In this document: piece after piece, positions 13,036 through 21,606 of the stretch
Numbering within the stretch: the stretch's first letter is position 1
Layout: each line of letters opens with the position of its first letter
Assembly (NCBI GenBank): GCA_002633005.1
Contig: NMRA01000071.1
Coordinates: 395,906-427,510, forward strand
Length of the DNA stretch: 31,605 bases
Source: Phoronis australis
Taxonomy: Eukaryota; Phoronida; Phoronidae
Direction of reading: 5' to 3'
Program-made: the position numbers and the translations under genes
The notes under the pieces: generated by a model
The model's database searches: none
Seen by the model: the letters and a program-made list of their open reading frames with translations, nothing else
What the model was told of the DNA's origin: nothing

Positions 13036-13082
13036 CTTCAACAAGTGAACAATGTTCAGATCAACATCAGGGCGGAATTCAA

Positions 13083-13112
13083 ATCTTCTGGTTGACCTGC
13101 TCACGTCGTTGC
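13083..13112 (-). CDS. Possible short internal exon piece of the P-loop NTPase
   Basis: After the sequence gtaggtctag the minus strand encodes QRREQVNQKI before a TGA. In AAA_28 proteins a Q-rich, charged helix of about 15 residues is expected between the segment ending LQLKTL (first exon) and YISERG (internal exon), so the composition fits. No good donor follows before the stop, and the link to the neighbouring pieces is not resolved. It may be chance, or the region may carry a sequence error, since an N lies nearby at 13330. Confidence 0.25.
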
Positions 13113-13330
13113 TAGACCTACAGCCATTGAAAGCAAAAGGAAGGTCCGGGGTGGTACAGAAATATGGGTTAGGAATTCTACAAAAGGGTCGATTTTTGCC
13201 ACATAATGTTAGATCAATATTTCGTATTTTGTTGCTGTTTATTTATTTGCTGTCAAGGGTTTTTTAAATTCCCTTAACAACTACTTACGTATTTCGAAGG
13301 GTATCTGTTACGGAAACGAATATATACAAN

Positions 13331-13535
13331 GCAATGTCTTCAATTGTAAGTACTCAAACGTGTCTGGATGATGCATTGGATCAAAGTCATCACGTGACCA
13401 TCCCTCTTCGGCGATGATGTTCCGTGCAACCTCCTCGACATGACACAAACGCAGGTCATGTGACCCATTGGTTAATTCCCGTAGTAGCGTCGTCTTCCCA
13501 GTACTGTGAGCCCCCGATAGTATAACTCTCAACAT
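13331..13535 (-). CDS. P-loop NTPase (AAA_28/NadR-like), first coding exon with Walker A
   Basis: Starting at ATG 13535-13533 the minus strand encodes MLRVILSGAHSTGKTTLLRE. GAHSTGKTT is a Walker A loop (GxxxxGKT) placed seven residues from the N-terminus, as in NadR-type kinases and the AAA_28 family. It continues with VEEVARNIIAEEGW, where family members have the E-x-A-R motif, and HHPDTFEYLQLKTL. The frame stays open upstream to 13607, but the Met next to the P-loop strand is the better start. A single ambiguous base (N) at 13330 falls where the exon should end, so its donor cannot be fixed. The family binds and probably hydrolyses or transfers phosphate from ATP; substrate is unknown in animals. 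Confidence 0.75.
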
Positions 13536-14259
13536 AGCATGTGACACGGAAAGGTTCGCTGTTTTTAAGCCGTTAAATGGATGAACACTGGCCAGCAGTG
13601 CGTACAATAGATATATTAGAAAGTATCTCTCAGTAAGAGTATGCTGACCATCAACTGCTTTATACCCTTATGGCTACGCTGACCCGTACTTAACCGCGAA
13701 CAACGAACGTGACTACGCCTTACACGCTTAGATACACACGGTCAACTAATAATGTGTATCTCTTGTTACTGCTGTCAATTAATCACTCAGGCGCATTTCG
13801 ATTACAAATTTGGCATTCCAGCAGAAACTCAACTTTTGATTTTGACTACTTGCTTTTATGAAGCTGGTCTCAAATTTTTCCTTAGTCCTTGTGTGCGTCT
13901 TGAATTGTTGTTCAACGAGCGCAGTTACTTAATCTACGCACAGCGTTGGTTATTATTTAACGTACATTTTGAGAATATATAAATATTGTGACTTAATTTT
14001 AACAGCGATACCAGGAGGAAGACAATGAGTTTTAATTAAAAAAGTTACTAATTGATATTTGAAACATTTCTGACAATTGTTCTTTTTAAAGAAAAGAATA
14101 TATGAAATAGGATGGATGTTGATCCGGTCAGTGACGTCACATGAATAAACGGGTTCATGTATTTCTGGAAGATTGACAGGGTTTGATACTGTCAAAAATG
14201 ACAAGAAATTAAGTTATTTTTGAGCTTGCTAAAAGTTTAAAAGAGCTCACATTAGAGAA

Positions 14260-14320
14260 ATGCAGATCACGAGTAGGATGGGTGTGTGGGGCATGCAGAT
14301 CACGAGTAGGATGGGTGTGG
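14260..14320. repeat. Two-copy direct repeat, 33-bp period
   Basis: The word beginning atgcagatcacgagtagg and continuing atgggtgtg occurs at 14260 and again at 14293 with no substitution in the shared part. It is a recent local duplication. Confidence 0.85.
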
Positions 14321-14639
14321 GTTATTTTTCATCTTAAAATAGACAAAACCGTAACTATGTTTACAATTTTATGAGAAATTTCACTGACATATTTAATACA
14401 AGTGAGTGATTCATCTAGGAAAATGCCAAGGAATTTGAATATTTTTACTTGAGTGATAATGGTATGGTTAATTACAATTTTAAGTATTTGTTGCTTTTGC
14501 TAGAAGTGAAAAAGCAAAAAAAATGCTTTTAGAAATATTTAAGGAGTTTATTTGTGCAGAGCCAATCAAATTTCGAGGTTGTTATTGGTCAGAGAAGTTT
14601 GTGAATCAGGATCAGAATATTTGTTGATAGTGAGGGGAA

Positions 14640-14737
14640 GTATAATTGTTACAGGGAGGTATAAGTGTCACAGGGAGGTATAAATGTCATAGGGAAGTAT
14701 TGTATAAGTGTCACAGGGAGGTATAAAGTGTCATCAG
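14640..14737. repeat. 19-bp minisatellite, five units
   Basis: Units of the type gtataagtgtcacagggag start at 14640, 14659, 14678, 14702 and 14721. Five extra bases separate the third and fourth units. Units differ at one to four positions, so the array is short and ageing. Confidence 0.85.
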
Positions 14738-14962
14738 CATACAATATTCAAGTGTTGCAAGAGGTAAGTAAGTCATTAAAAATATCAATGGGCCTAAAAT
14801 AGAACTGTTGAAATAGCACGATCAGAGGAATTAATTGGACAATTTGGTTTCTATCTGTTTCCAAGGTAACTGTGAATCTAGTGAAGCTCAATATTGAAAA
14901 TAAAATATTATACTTATCTCATAGACTGAATGGCGTCAAATGCTTTTCATACGTCCACGTGA

Positions 14963-15034
14963 AACAGTGACTGGGTTACAGTCATTGTCAAGATTTTAAA
15001 AAATCTTGACAATGACTGTAACCCAATCACTGTT
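14963..15034. repeat. Near-perfect palindrome, 35-bp arms and 2-bp spacer
   Basis: Bases 14963-14997 pair with 15000-15034 at 34 of 35 positions; the only mismatch is 14971 against 15026. The centre is caagatttt-aa-aaaatcttg. Beyond the arms, a further ctgtttc at 15035-15041 could pair with gaaacag at 14961-14967 as an alternative register. No flanking target-site duplication is obvious, so it is not clearly a transposon; it may be a fold-back remnant or the product of template switching. Confidence 0.9.
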
Positions 15035-15600
15035 CTGTTTCTCGAGGAAAAAATAAGAAGTCGCTTAACTCAATAACTGGAAGCTCCTAATCTCTTACGT
15101 AAATGTTCTTAGGGGAGTCTTGTCCCACCTTCCTTTACGGTTCTCGTGTGAAACGTACATAAGCAAGTGTGAGTAAGGTTTAAGACGCCATGATATACGA
15201 AGTGATGCTTAAAAACAAACGTGCATCATTTTTGCTCCTCTGGTGGTTTTTCTTTTAGAAAAGGTGAGTAACTTAACAAACACCACACCACCGATTTGAT
15301 TTTCAAATCAACCACAAGCATGAACCTGGCTTAAGATATTTGTATGAAAAGCAAAATATCATTTACTTGTGTTTGGCAATTATCACCTAGCAGTGATGAA
15401 GTATGATACGGAACTATTGTAACTGTTTCATGGACTTACTTGTCGTAATCTGTCACGTCACCTTGTTATGAAAAATAACCCCAGTCGGGAATGATTACGA
15501 CCAGCGGCCAAATGTTATATTGTTCATCAATTCACATGTCGTCCTCATTGTCGTGAACAGTGATACATTGGACACACGGTGTGTTCTCTCTCCCTACAGG

Positions 15601-16034
15601 GGGGTCCATTCAAGATCATTTTTACACTAACATGGCCAAAAAATAACTAGGCAAGAAATAGTAGACAATACCATTATTCGCTATGTTGAAAATGACAGAA
15701 TTCGGTTAAAGATTTTGGATTCCCAATTGGTCAGTAATGAAAAACCTGTACTGAATGAGCAGCTCACAGGTGTGTACCGCACGCTGGCTCTGTTCCGTTA
15801 GGCTTGCGGGCTTCCTACCGTCTGATGCATTCACACTCTCTGCTTGTATGCCCCTCCACCTGCTGTCACCGTTTATTTTACTGTCTATATCGCTTTGCAT
15901 ACGTTCACTTCACTCATTGCCTGATGATGAGACATGTGGTCTCAAAATATAGTTAGTGTTTTAATTTGTTTGTCCGCTATGTGTCTTGGTGTTTTGCTAC
16001 ATAACTGGAGATTATTTAAAGACTACCACCAAGT
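15601..16034 (+). other. Non-coding stretch, possible Penelope-like 3' tail
   Basis: No gene is seen. The segment 15911-15960 (cactcattgcctgatgatga, then a short gagac/gtctc hairpin and an A-run) resembles 3' tails of Penelope-like retroelements, which often carry hammerhead-like cores. This is pattern memory only and no reverse transcriptase or GIY-YIG domain is visible upstream. Confidence 0.25.
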
Positions 16035-16039
16035 ATGAG

Positions 16040-16287
16040 CATGCGCACACCCAGCCTAAAAATGGGGGATCGAATTTTTGAGAATGTGGATCTTTTGTTA
16101 ACAAAAATTGAAGACCTTCTACTGTGGCAATAAAAAAACGAGTTACGTTCAGAGCTATGAATTGTGCATTCTACTTTGTCGGACTTCTTGTTTCTCTGAG
16201 GTGGACCTTTTTGCCTCTTTGCCAAATGGGGGAGGGAGTTGTTAGAGCCCCCCTCCCCGAGCCCCCCACCCAGGGTGCGCGCGCATG
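16040..16287 (+). mobile_element. Small inverted-repeat element, copy A of a two-copy family
   Basis: This segment shares long blocks with 27681-27942: cctaaaaatgggg..tcgaa followed by tttttgagaatgtg, then acgttcagagct..a, then aattgtgcattc, then the block from ggac.t.ttgtttctct to gcggacctttttgc and gccaaatggggg. The ends gcatgcgcacaccc and gggtgcgcgcgcatg are inverted, suggesting terminal repeats of about 13 bp. It has no coding capacity, so it looks like a MITE. The copy here is shorter in the middle than copy B. Confidence 0.7.
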
Positions 16288-17324
16288 TTAAGCTGTCAAA
16301 CAAAAAGTAGTCGTGTTTTCAACCAACTTTTTATCAAAAAGTGAATAATTTGGCGAATTTTTACTCAATGCAGCTGCTGTCCTATTGTTAGCCAACCAAC
16401 AAATAATACCAAATACGCTTTTAATTTTGTCATCAGATTCTCATTATAATTGTGGTCATGGAAACAACAAAGAAACAACGACTTCCGCTATGTTGGCAAC
16501 GCGGTGGATTTCTAATTGGTGTACATTTTTACTCAAACGAAGAAGATACCACCTCAAAATATCTATTATTGACATTTCACGTTGGTCGCCAGTACAATGT
16601 GCTTATTAAAACGCAACTTTTCGTTATCGATTGCGGCAAAAAGATCAATCTGATTTTGTTCTTGATTAGCATTTTTTCCGAACAATCGATTCGTAGGTTG
16701 GCAAACGTGAGGCCTGCGCATTGTGCGTCCAACCAAGACCACTGCATCAAGTAGGCATACATCAGCGCGAGGTAAGTTTCCTAAAAATCTCATAACATGC
16801 CACTTAAGTGAGAGATCATCTGCAGCTGGTTCAAAACGGAAGTCTTGGATGGGTTGGCCAAACGTGACATCGATAGCATTTTTACTTTTCTCTGACTTTT
16901 CCAAAGCCTAGAACGATCTGCTTGGTTACGGACACCATTTGTCTAGGTATTTAATGTTTAATTACACACAAACTGTGGCCCTGAATTGCCTGATACAAAT
17001 GGTATTCAATGTTTCATTACACATAAACAGTGGTCCTGAATTGTCTGATCCATAATTTGCATTTCTTGTGTCAAAGCTTGACACTATACTGTTACACGAC
17101 CTACTATTGTGACCCACCAATCGGGAACCTTCCTTAGTAGGATTAGTTGTTAACAATTGTTCAGATATGCATAGTTCAAGATTTCTTTCAAACTATATGA
17201 GAGTAACAACCATATTTGAAGCATGAATAGAACTTTGCAGCACACATCATATTAAGTCTTGCCAGGCAATCTGAGTCTGTCGCGGTAACAACAGATGATG
17301 ACGTCAGTGAATCTTTTGTTTCAG
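16288..17324. other. Non-coding stretch upstream of the NHL exon
   Basis: No convincing exon was found for a RING, B-box or coiled coil that would belong to the NHL gene. A minus-strand open frame at 16566-16904 starts with TTG, has no recognisable motif and was not called. A direct repeat of about 70 bp is visible around 16950-17045 (acacaaactgtggccctgaa versus acataaacagtggtcctgaa, with caatg/taatgtttaattacac in front). Confidence 0.4.
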
Positions 17325-17389
17325 AAAGTAGGCCTATTTCAAGACGCCAGGAGCCAGGGTCACCTCTCTCCGGAAACCATAACCACGTG

Positions 17390-18184
17390 ATGGCAGGATC
17401 GGCACAACTTCTCCTGGAAATAGATACCCGTATATCGGGTGAGGCACAAGTCAGTTCCATCACAGGCTTGGCCTGCCTATCTAATGGCGACATAGCAGCG
17501 GTAGACCTCAACAACCATAAAGTGAAGAGATACAGCATTCAAGGTGAACTCCAGGGGGAGCCACTTGAGAACGACCAACTGCGGAGACCTTGGGACTGTG
17601 AATCAACACCAGATGGCACTGTGATGGTCAGTTGTATTGCGGGCATCGTGACATTCAGGACAGACTTTCAAGCGCAGCTGCAACAAACAAAGAAGCGTCC
17701 ATGCAGCCTTGCAGTGACATCCACGGGTGACATGGTCGTCACGAATAACTCACCAAGTGTGCAAATGTTCACGCCATCTGGTGAATTAATTTGGGAAGTT
17801 GGGAATGAGCTGTTTGTTTCCCCTCAATATGTGACCGTCAACAGTAAAGACGAGTTGATTGTGACAGACGTGGTGCAAGGGTCCGTGTTTGTGTTAGATA
17901 AACAGGGCAATGTTATCTACCAGTACAAAGTACAGGAGGGGGAGGGTCCGTCGGCGGCCGGAGTGTGTGTAGATGCCGACGACCTTATTTATGTCGCGGA
18001 TCACCGTAACAGCGTCATCCACTGCTTAACACCAACCTGCCAGTTTCACGGAGCTGTGCTGTCGCGAAAAAATGGACTGGTAGGGCCTCAGGCGATCACA
18101 TTTGACCGCCATGGTCACCTGGTCGTCAGCTGTCTAGGCGAAACAATTGGAAGACACGACGTCATCAAAGTTTTCCAAGTATGA
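17390..18184 (+). CDS. NHL-repeat beta-propeller protein, probable last exon of a TRIM-NHL-like gene
   Basis: The frame from ATG 17390 to TGA 18182-18184 gives 264 residues forming a complete NHL-type six-bladed propeller. Blades start near SSITGLACLSNGDIAAVD, LRRPWDCESTPDGTVMV, KRPCSLAVTSTGDMVVTN, SPQYVTVNSKDELIVTD, SAAGVCVDADDLIYVADH and GPQAITFDRHGHLVVS. Each has the G-D/H-L-x-V strand and D/N-x-x-N-x-x-V/I turn of NHL repeats, and the last ends in the strand IKVFQV. Such propellers close TRIM2/3/71-type proteins and bind RNA or protein. The frame remains open upstream to 17231, and an acceptor cttttgtttcag ends at 17324. The residues before the Met (PGSPLSGNHNHV) look like coding linker, so this is more likely a terminal exon starting at 17325 than a single-exon gene. 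RING, B-box or coiled-coil exons were not found in the window. Confidence 0.8.
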   Translation: MAGSAQLLLEIDTRISGEAQVSSITGLACLSNGDIAAVDLNNHKVKRYSIQGELQGEPLENDQLRRPWDCESTPDGTVMVSCIAGIVTFRTDFQAQLQQTKKRPCSLAVTSTGDMVVTNNSPSVQMFTPSGELIWEVGNELFVSPQYVTVNSKDELIVTDVVQGSVFVLDKQGNVIYQYKVQEGEGPSAAGVCVDADDLIYVADHRNSVIHCLTPTCQFHGAVLSRKNGLVGPQAITFDRHGHLVVSCLGETIGRHDVIKVFQV

Positions 18185-18198
18185 GTTGTCAACGAATC

Positions 18199-18288
18199 TA
18201 GCACAGGTGTAAATATGACGCCCAGCCTAGGTGTATATGGCGCCTAGCACAGGCGGATATTACGCTTAGTACAGGTGTATACGACGCC
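18199..18288. repeat. Degenerate 22-bp tandem repeat in the 3' UTR of the NHL gene
   Basis: Four units of the form tagcacaggtgtatatgacgcc occupy 18199-18222, 18223-18244, 18245-18266 and 18267-18288. They start 14 bases after the stop codon and therefore lie in the presumed 3' UTR. Confidence 0.75.
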
Positions 18289-18416
18289 TGTTTCAAGTTC
18301 TATGGACGTACACAGAAAGACACATCGGTGAGAAAAGTAACATTTGATATGATTTGCAGCGCAAATTCGAGCCCTGTTTTTCTGCAGTCGCAGACTAACG
18401 CTTTGTCACTGAGCTA

Positions 18417-18422
18417 AATAAA
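18417..18422 (+). terminator. Candidate polyadenylation signal of the NHL gene
   Basis: AATAAA lies 232 bases after the stop codon of the NHL exon, a usual 3' UTR length. It is the first canonical hexamer seen downstream on this strand. Confidence 0.5.
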
Positions 18423-19198
18423 ACCATTAAATGTTAAATGAGTATTTCAAGTGTACTTGAATGGGAAAGACGCCTTCATTTCAGCGAATGTCTCGCGCAC
18501 AACTTAGGCGATTTATGATAAAATCTCAAAACCACAACAGATGTCGCTGTTTCATATCGACTCTGCACGAAGCTCAATAACTTTAGAAGTCTATCCTGTC
18601 CAACAACAATCCCAACCGTAAAACCGATGATGTTGTTTTAAGTTGGAAAAAGTACGAGAGTTAAAAGTGCGAGAGTTAAAAGTGCGGAAACCCCATGTTG
18701 AGCTGACCACGAGAAGAGTGGCAATCAAAATATCAACTCACACGCTGTCAACAAAATAAAAAATGTGAAATAGAATACGAAAACTCAATCGAACACATTT
18801 AGACAAAAATCACCATTTAAAGCCCCATTTCGCCCTAAAATCAAATTGGTCGTCTTGGTAACATATAATCGGTCCCATAATACCTCTTACCTTAGTAGGA
18901 TTCCATTTTTGTTACCAACACGAACATCGAAATCATCAGGCACTCAAAAAATATTGGGCTGGCCAACCATAAAACTGAAAATTCTAAAATGGCGCATGTT
19001 TGCATTGCCTGTGACTTGAGTTGATAACAGCAATGAGAGCCTATCACTTTAATGAATACTGTGAGACCGGTTTCATGAGTTTTTAAGTAGTTAAAGAAGA
19101 CGCAATACATCTCAACCTTTAATGTTTAAAATGAAGTCATCAAATGACAGAAGTGAAAACAATGTGTAGTTAGCATAAAATGTGAGTTCCTCGAAAAA
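18423..19198. other. Spacer between the convergent NHL and acetyltransferase genes
   Basis: No gene seen. It includes a short 15-bp direct repeat near 18651-18685 (gagagttaaaagtgc type, two and a half copies). The presumed 3' ends of both neighbours face each other here. Confidence 0.5.
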
Positions 19199-19204
19199 TT
19201 TATT
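19199..19204 (-). terminator. Candidate polyadenylation signal of the acetyltransferase gene
   Basis: The plus strand reads tttatt, giving AATAAA on the minus strand, 230 bases after the stop at 19436-19434. The distance is typical for an animal 3' UTR. Confidence 0.5.
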
Positions 19205-19301
19205 GACACGCATACACTACGCCACCTAGCGCCAAGCTGGTAGAGCCGACAGATTTGGTGTTTCTTGGAGAGTCACCGGGTAAGCCTCTCAGTGTAAGTA
19301 T

Positions 19302-19380
19302 AGGCAACAGTGTAACTAGGCAACAGTGTAACTAGGCAACAGTGTAACTAGGCAACAGTGTTACTGGACAACAGTGCCGT
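19302..19380. repeat. 16-bp minisatellite, four units plus a partial
   Basis: The unit aggcaacagtgtaact begins at 19302, 19318, 19334 and 19350, the last with one change, followed by a decayed copy. The array lies in the presumed 3' UTR of the acetyltransferase gene. Confidence 0.9.
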
Positions 19381-19433
19381 CGGTCAATGAACGATAAATA
19401 TGAAATCTGAACTAAAATGACATCCTAAAAACA

Positions 19434-20359
19434 TCAAGCATATCCAAATTTGTGAGAGACAAAGACATTTTTGTATTGTACATTGATATGTTGATTGGAG
19501 TACAGACGGATTAAAGGCTCACCGACAGGTGCCAGGCCAAGAGACTTAACCATCTTAACAGAGTCATCGTTACACAATGGAACTTGCAAATAGAGACTAC
19601 GACCTTCGAACAGCATAATCATTTTAATCATCAGAATTTTGGCAACGAAGGAGACATCTGCAAATAGTGGACCTATCTCAAATTCATCATCACCCACAGG
19701 TCTTGCGCATGCATATCCTACAATTTTCTCATTTGAATCCACGCAGACGTAGGTGTGACTTCCGGTGTAACGAAACCACGAAGTCAAATGGGTTGCACGA
19801 GAAATGCAATGGACCTTCGTGTCATATTTAGCGATGTCGCTGAAATCAAGTTCTCTTTCTTGAACAACTTTGAACACGTGGGATTTTATTTTATTGCTGC
19901 ATTCCGAAGGCACATCTAAAGATTGTCTTCGATTGGCACGTTTATCACGTGTATATTCAATATTCTCTGTACATGTCAAATTGGTCTGAGAGTTTGACCT
20001 TCTTCCAATGCGAAAACACGTTTTATGAAGTCTCGAGTTTCTGGCATCAGAATGTTTGGAATCATCGATCTTTGACATGCCACCAACAATAAATTTCTGG
20101 TGTGTGTAGATTTTGTAGTCCTTATCTAGTAATGGAGTGCCATGGTAACACTGTGTTTTCTCGCCTTCTTGCAATCCCAGTTTCTTAAAGTGACTAACGG
20201 CGTCTACCTCCGCGTCCACTGCCCAATTACGGGGTCCGAAGTGACAGACTGCCTCGCTGAGGAGACGTGCGCCAATTCCACGCCTCCTGTAGTCACGTGA
20301 TACCACGAAAATGTCACCGAATCCATGGTGGGGGCCAATGTTGCACGCAAAGAAAACAC
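19434..20359 (-). CDS. Two-domain GNAT acetyltransferase, second coding exon
   Basis: An acceptor gtcttatttag precedes 20359. The exon runs to the stop at 19436-19434 and supplies residues 60-367. The first domain shows the acetyl-CoA loop motif RRRGIGA (residues 84-90; R/Q-x-x-G-x-G/A) after the strand GDIFVVSRDY, and the helix-strand AVSHFKKLGL typical of GNAT motif B. The second domain (about 237-367) contains TYVCVDSNEKIVGYACARPV, the turn EIGPLFADV and a final SVKMVKSLGLAPVGEPLIRL. This is the layout of the YitH-like C-terminal domain (Acetyltransf_18). Residues about 133-235 form a polar linker rich in K, R, S and N. The reaction should be acetyl transfer from acetyl-CoA to an amine; the substrate is unknown. 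Reading straight through the acceptor gives a false hydrophobic N-terminus that is intron sequence. Confidence 0.85.
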
Positions 20360-20610
20360 CTAAATAAGACAAAAAGGTTATGACAGTGAGCGTGAACGCG
20401 TGAACATTTCCCAGAATATTTGCTACACACTTTCCAGTTAAATAGGCTTGGAAATTACAACAACCTGACATCTGCCTGAGATCATCGCAGTTAAGGCACT
20501 CGTATCATTCGCTTATAATTATTATCATTTCCATTATTATCGTATTCACAATGCCTTTTAACTACAAAATGCCAGTGTCTTTACAAAACGAAAAACTACG
20601 GATTGCAGCA

Positions 20611-20680
20611 GCCCCGATGGCTCAGTGGTCTAGAATATCGGTTAGCAAAAGGTCCCGGGTTCTAGTCCTTGTTGAGGCAC
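20611..20680 (+). mobile_element. tRNA-derived SINE head (simple copy)
   Basis: An A-box-like word tggctcagtgg lies at 20618-20628 and a B-box-like word ggttctagtcc at 20658-20668, 29 bases apart, as in tRNA genes. Flanks (cccgatgg, ttgttgaggca) mimic an acceptor stem but pair poorly. This and the copy 220 bases away share the same tRNA-like body, so they belong to one SINE family. No clear non-tRNA body or A-rich tail was defined. Confidence 0.65.
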
Positions 20681-20844
20681 ATATATTTTCAGACTTACAT
20701 TTATTAGGTCATAATATGTGGCCACAGGCGGCGTTCTGATCAGATTTAGAAATATCTCAGTTTAAAATTTACGTATTTGTATACACCCATGAGTTCAAGG
20801 GCGAGATGTCCACCGCTACGACTGGATTTCTGTGTTCGACCGGT

Positions 20845-21246
20845 AGTCTCGATGGCTCAGTGGACTAGAGCATCTGCATGATAACAGAAGGTGCATCTGC
20901 ATAGTAACAGAAGGTGCATCTGCATGGTAACAGAAGGTGCATCTACATGGTAACAGAAGGTGCAGCTGCATGGTAACGGAAGGTGCATCTGCATGGTAAC
21001 AGAAGGTGCATCTGCATGGTAACGGAAGGTGCATCTGCATGGTAACGGAAGGTGCATCTGCATGGTAACGGAAGGTGCATCTGCATGGTAACAGAAGGTG
21101 CATCTGCATGGTAACAAAAGGCCTCATGTTGGAGTCCCTGTGAACTAGAGCATCTACATGGTAACAGAAAGTGCATCTGCATGGTAACAGAAAGTGCACC
21201 TGCATGGTAACAGAAGGTCCGGGATTCGAGTCCCGATTTGGGCAGA
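20845..21246 (+). mobile_element. tRNA-derived SINE head with internal 23-bp tandem expansion
   Basis: The 5' part gtctcgatggctcagtgg includes the A box tggctcagtgg (20853-20863), identical to the simple copy. The 3' part gggattcgagtcccgatttg includes the B box ggattcgagtcc (21222-21233) and a T-arm-like inverted repeat gggattcgagtccc. Between them lie about 14 copies of a 23-bp unit that corresponds to the anticodon-arm region. With one unit the A-B spacing would be about 31 bases, matching a tRNA and the neighbouring simple copy; here it is 358 bases. A 28-base interruption (21122-21149: cctcatgttggagtccctg, then tgaactaga) resembles a decayed B box followed by the end of the D arm, hinting that two expanded copies were fused. 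Confidence 0.75.
20870..21218 (+). repeat. 23-bp minisatellite, 11 + 3 units
   Basis: Units begin gcatctgcatggtaac and end aaggt. Starts are at 20870, 20893, 20916, 20939, 20962, 20985, 21008, 21031, 21054, 21077 and 21100, then, after an interruption, 21150, 21173 and 21196. Units 5 and 7-9 share a cgg variant in place of cag, showing spread of a variant by local duplication. Because 23 is not a multiple of 3, each strand shows repetitive open frames that are artefacts. Confidence 0.92.
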
Positions 21247-21606
21247 GGTCTTTCCAGAGTTATATTCATTACGTCACGTGATATGGCCATAGGGGAGTGC
21301 TGACCAGATTCAAACATGTTTTCGAAAATAATAAATACATGTAGCCTACCTATGCATGTAGAAATTCGAAAAGGCAAAAATAAATCAGTTCAAAATCTGA
21401 GGAATATCTAAAATGGCTATGATGTGCGCTATTTGTAACATAAACTTAAACAAATATCTTTCATTTTAACCATGTCATCACTCATTTTGCATTTTCATTG
21501 TTCTACAAGATTAATACTGATATGTTTAGTTTAGTTGTTAATGTCTGGAATTTAGCGTATTCTACCTTGAAACACATTTAACAAGTTTTTAAAAGCGTCC
21601 ACGAAC

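Larger units (their letters stand above)
13608..15600. other. Intergenic stretch with short repeats and a palindrome
   Basis: This is the left part of the space between the divergently transcribed NTPase and NHL genes. No coding frame is convincing. It holds a CRE-like TGACGTCA at 14132, a two-copy 33-bp repeat at 14260-14320, a 19-bp tandem repeat at 14640-14737 and a long palindrome at 14963-15034. Confidence 0.5.
20360..21606 (-). other. Intron of the acetyltransferase gene with SINE-like and tandem repeats
   Basis: The donor is attattg|gttcgt (minus strand; intron begins at 21606) and the acceptor is ttatttag|gtgttttc. Joining gives I-I-G-V-F-F-A-C, the first beta strands of the GNAT fold. 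The 1247-base intron carries two tRNA-like SINE heads, described separately. Confidence 0.8.

Noticed and set aside
16566-16904. 112-codon minus-strand open frame (AIDVTFGQPIQDFRFEP region)
   Set aside because: It begins with TTG rather than ATG, no family was recognised, and splice-like sites on both strands break it. It may be a decayed transposon piece, but I cannot support that.
20360-20471. Hydrophobic N-terminus (MSGCCNFQAYL...) on the acetyltransferase
   Set aside because: It is intron read-through. The acceptor at 20361-20360 and the exon at 21607-21784 give a proper GNAT N-terminus instead.
20845-21246. A functional tRNA gene
   Set aside because: The A and B boxes are good, but the D-arm to T-arm spacing is 358 bases and the acceptor stem does not pair, so it cannot fold as a tRNA.
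20816-21377. Overlapping minus-strand open frames with repeated MQMHLLLPCRC-like text
   Set aside because: They arise from the 23-bp minisatellite, which cycles through all frames every 69 bases. They contain no independent coding signal.
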